Assembly: GCA_905116865.2 (NCBI GenBank)
Contig: CAJHNH020000494.1
Span: 745,928-809,927, forward strand
Direction: 5' to 3'
Source of the DNA: Candidula unifasciata
Lineage: Eukaryota > Mollusca > Gastropoda > Stylommatophora > Geomitridae
DNA length: 64,000 bases
Shown here: one piece after another, positions 63,708 to 64,000 of the stretch
How positions within the stretch are numbered: the first letter of the stretch is position 1
Layout: every line of letters begins with the position of its first letter
Position numbers and translations under genes: made by a program
Notes under the pieces: generated by a model
Told to the model about the DNA's origin: nothing
Seen by the model: the letters and a program-made list of their open reading frames with translations, nothing else
Databases searched by the model: none

Positions 63708-64000
63708 TGCTTGGTGCAGCCCTATGAGCTGTGTTTTTCATGTGGAATACCTTTCATTTGTGCCGCGGTTGAGGTGTGGTATTCAATATGACCAGTAGCC
63801 AGTTCACGTGTCATCTGCTAAAATACCTGATGTAATAATTTCATGTGTGTATAACCAGCTTATTGTGACTGACTACTTCCATCAACAACAAACCTCATTT
63901 CTGGTAGTGACTGTTGGCTGTGGCACCTCTAGCATCTGCCATTTACATTTATTGCATGCTCATATTTCTGGATTGTGCATGGTCTGTTTGTTCACCAGTT
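63708..64000. other. Possible 3' UTR, nothing definite
   Basis: No AATAAA before the window end (only aataat near 63834). No other feature seen. Confidence 0.3.

Overview
Eukaryotic (animal) genomic DNA, A+T-rich and dominated by repeats. It holds two intron-containing protein genes. The best guess is a mollusc, perhaps a gastropod. This rests on the mix of 5'-truncated LINE ends carrying an RNase H/CCHC-like tail, several tRNA-derived SINEs, and one SPIN-type hAT element. That assignment is inference; species and genus cannot be read from the window.

Layout. 1-19.9 kb has no convincing host gene: long minisatellites (41/42-bp, 63-bp, ~55-bp units), a 700-bp (GAAA)n tract, a SPIN-like hAT MITE with an 8-bp target duplication, a TA-flanked MITE, and SINE and LINE fragments. 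19.9-39.3 kb, minus strand, is a complete CDYL-type gene (chromodomain plus enoyl-CoA hydratase-like domain). I could trace eight coding exons with consistent phases, giving 713 codons plus stop. Its introns carry a 51/52-bp minisatellite that looks derived from LINE RNase H sequence, and a piggyBac-like element inserted at a TTAA inside an older SINE-like repeat. 39.3-46.3 kb is intergenic, filled with LINE/SINE debris and a CAAGTC/GAGTC-rich array. 46.4-63.7 kb, plus strand, holds a divergent gene whose first four traceable coding exons encode only the MIF4G-like (TTP-binding) region of CNOT1, the CCR4-NOT scaffold. They are followed by a long Gln/Lys/Glu-rich tandem-repeat exon. No exons for the N-terminal HEAT region of CNOT1 are seen upstream. 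The large first intron proposed for this gene contains a 1.25-kb strongly G-rich array.

How the genes relate. The two genes are head to head about 7 kb apart. One is a predicted chromatin corepressor, the other a predicted post-transcriptional (deadenylase-linked) factor. Nothing in the sequence shows that they are functionally coupled. The most unusual item is the CNOT1-domain/Q-rich fusion. As assembled, its Q-rich exon is broken by two single-base frame changes, so the native length of the protein is uncertain. The second notable theme is that at least two of the tandem arrays appear to be amplified pieces of the coding sequence of LINE families still recognisable elsewhere in the window.
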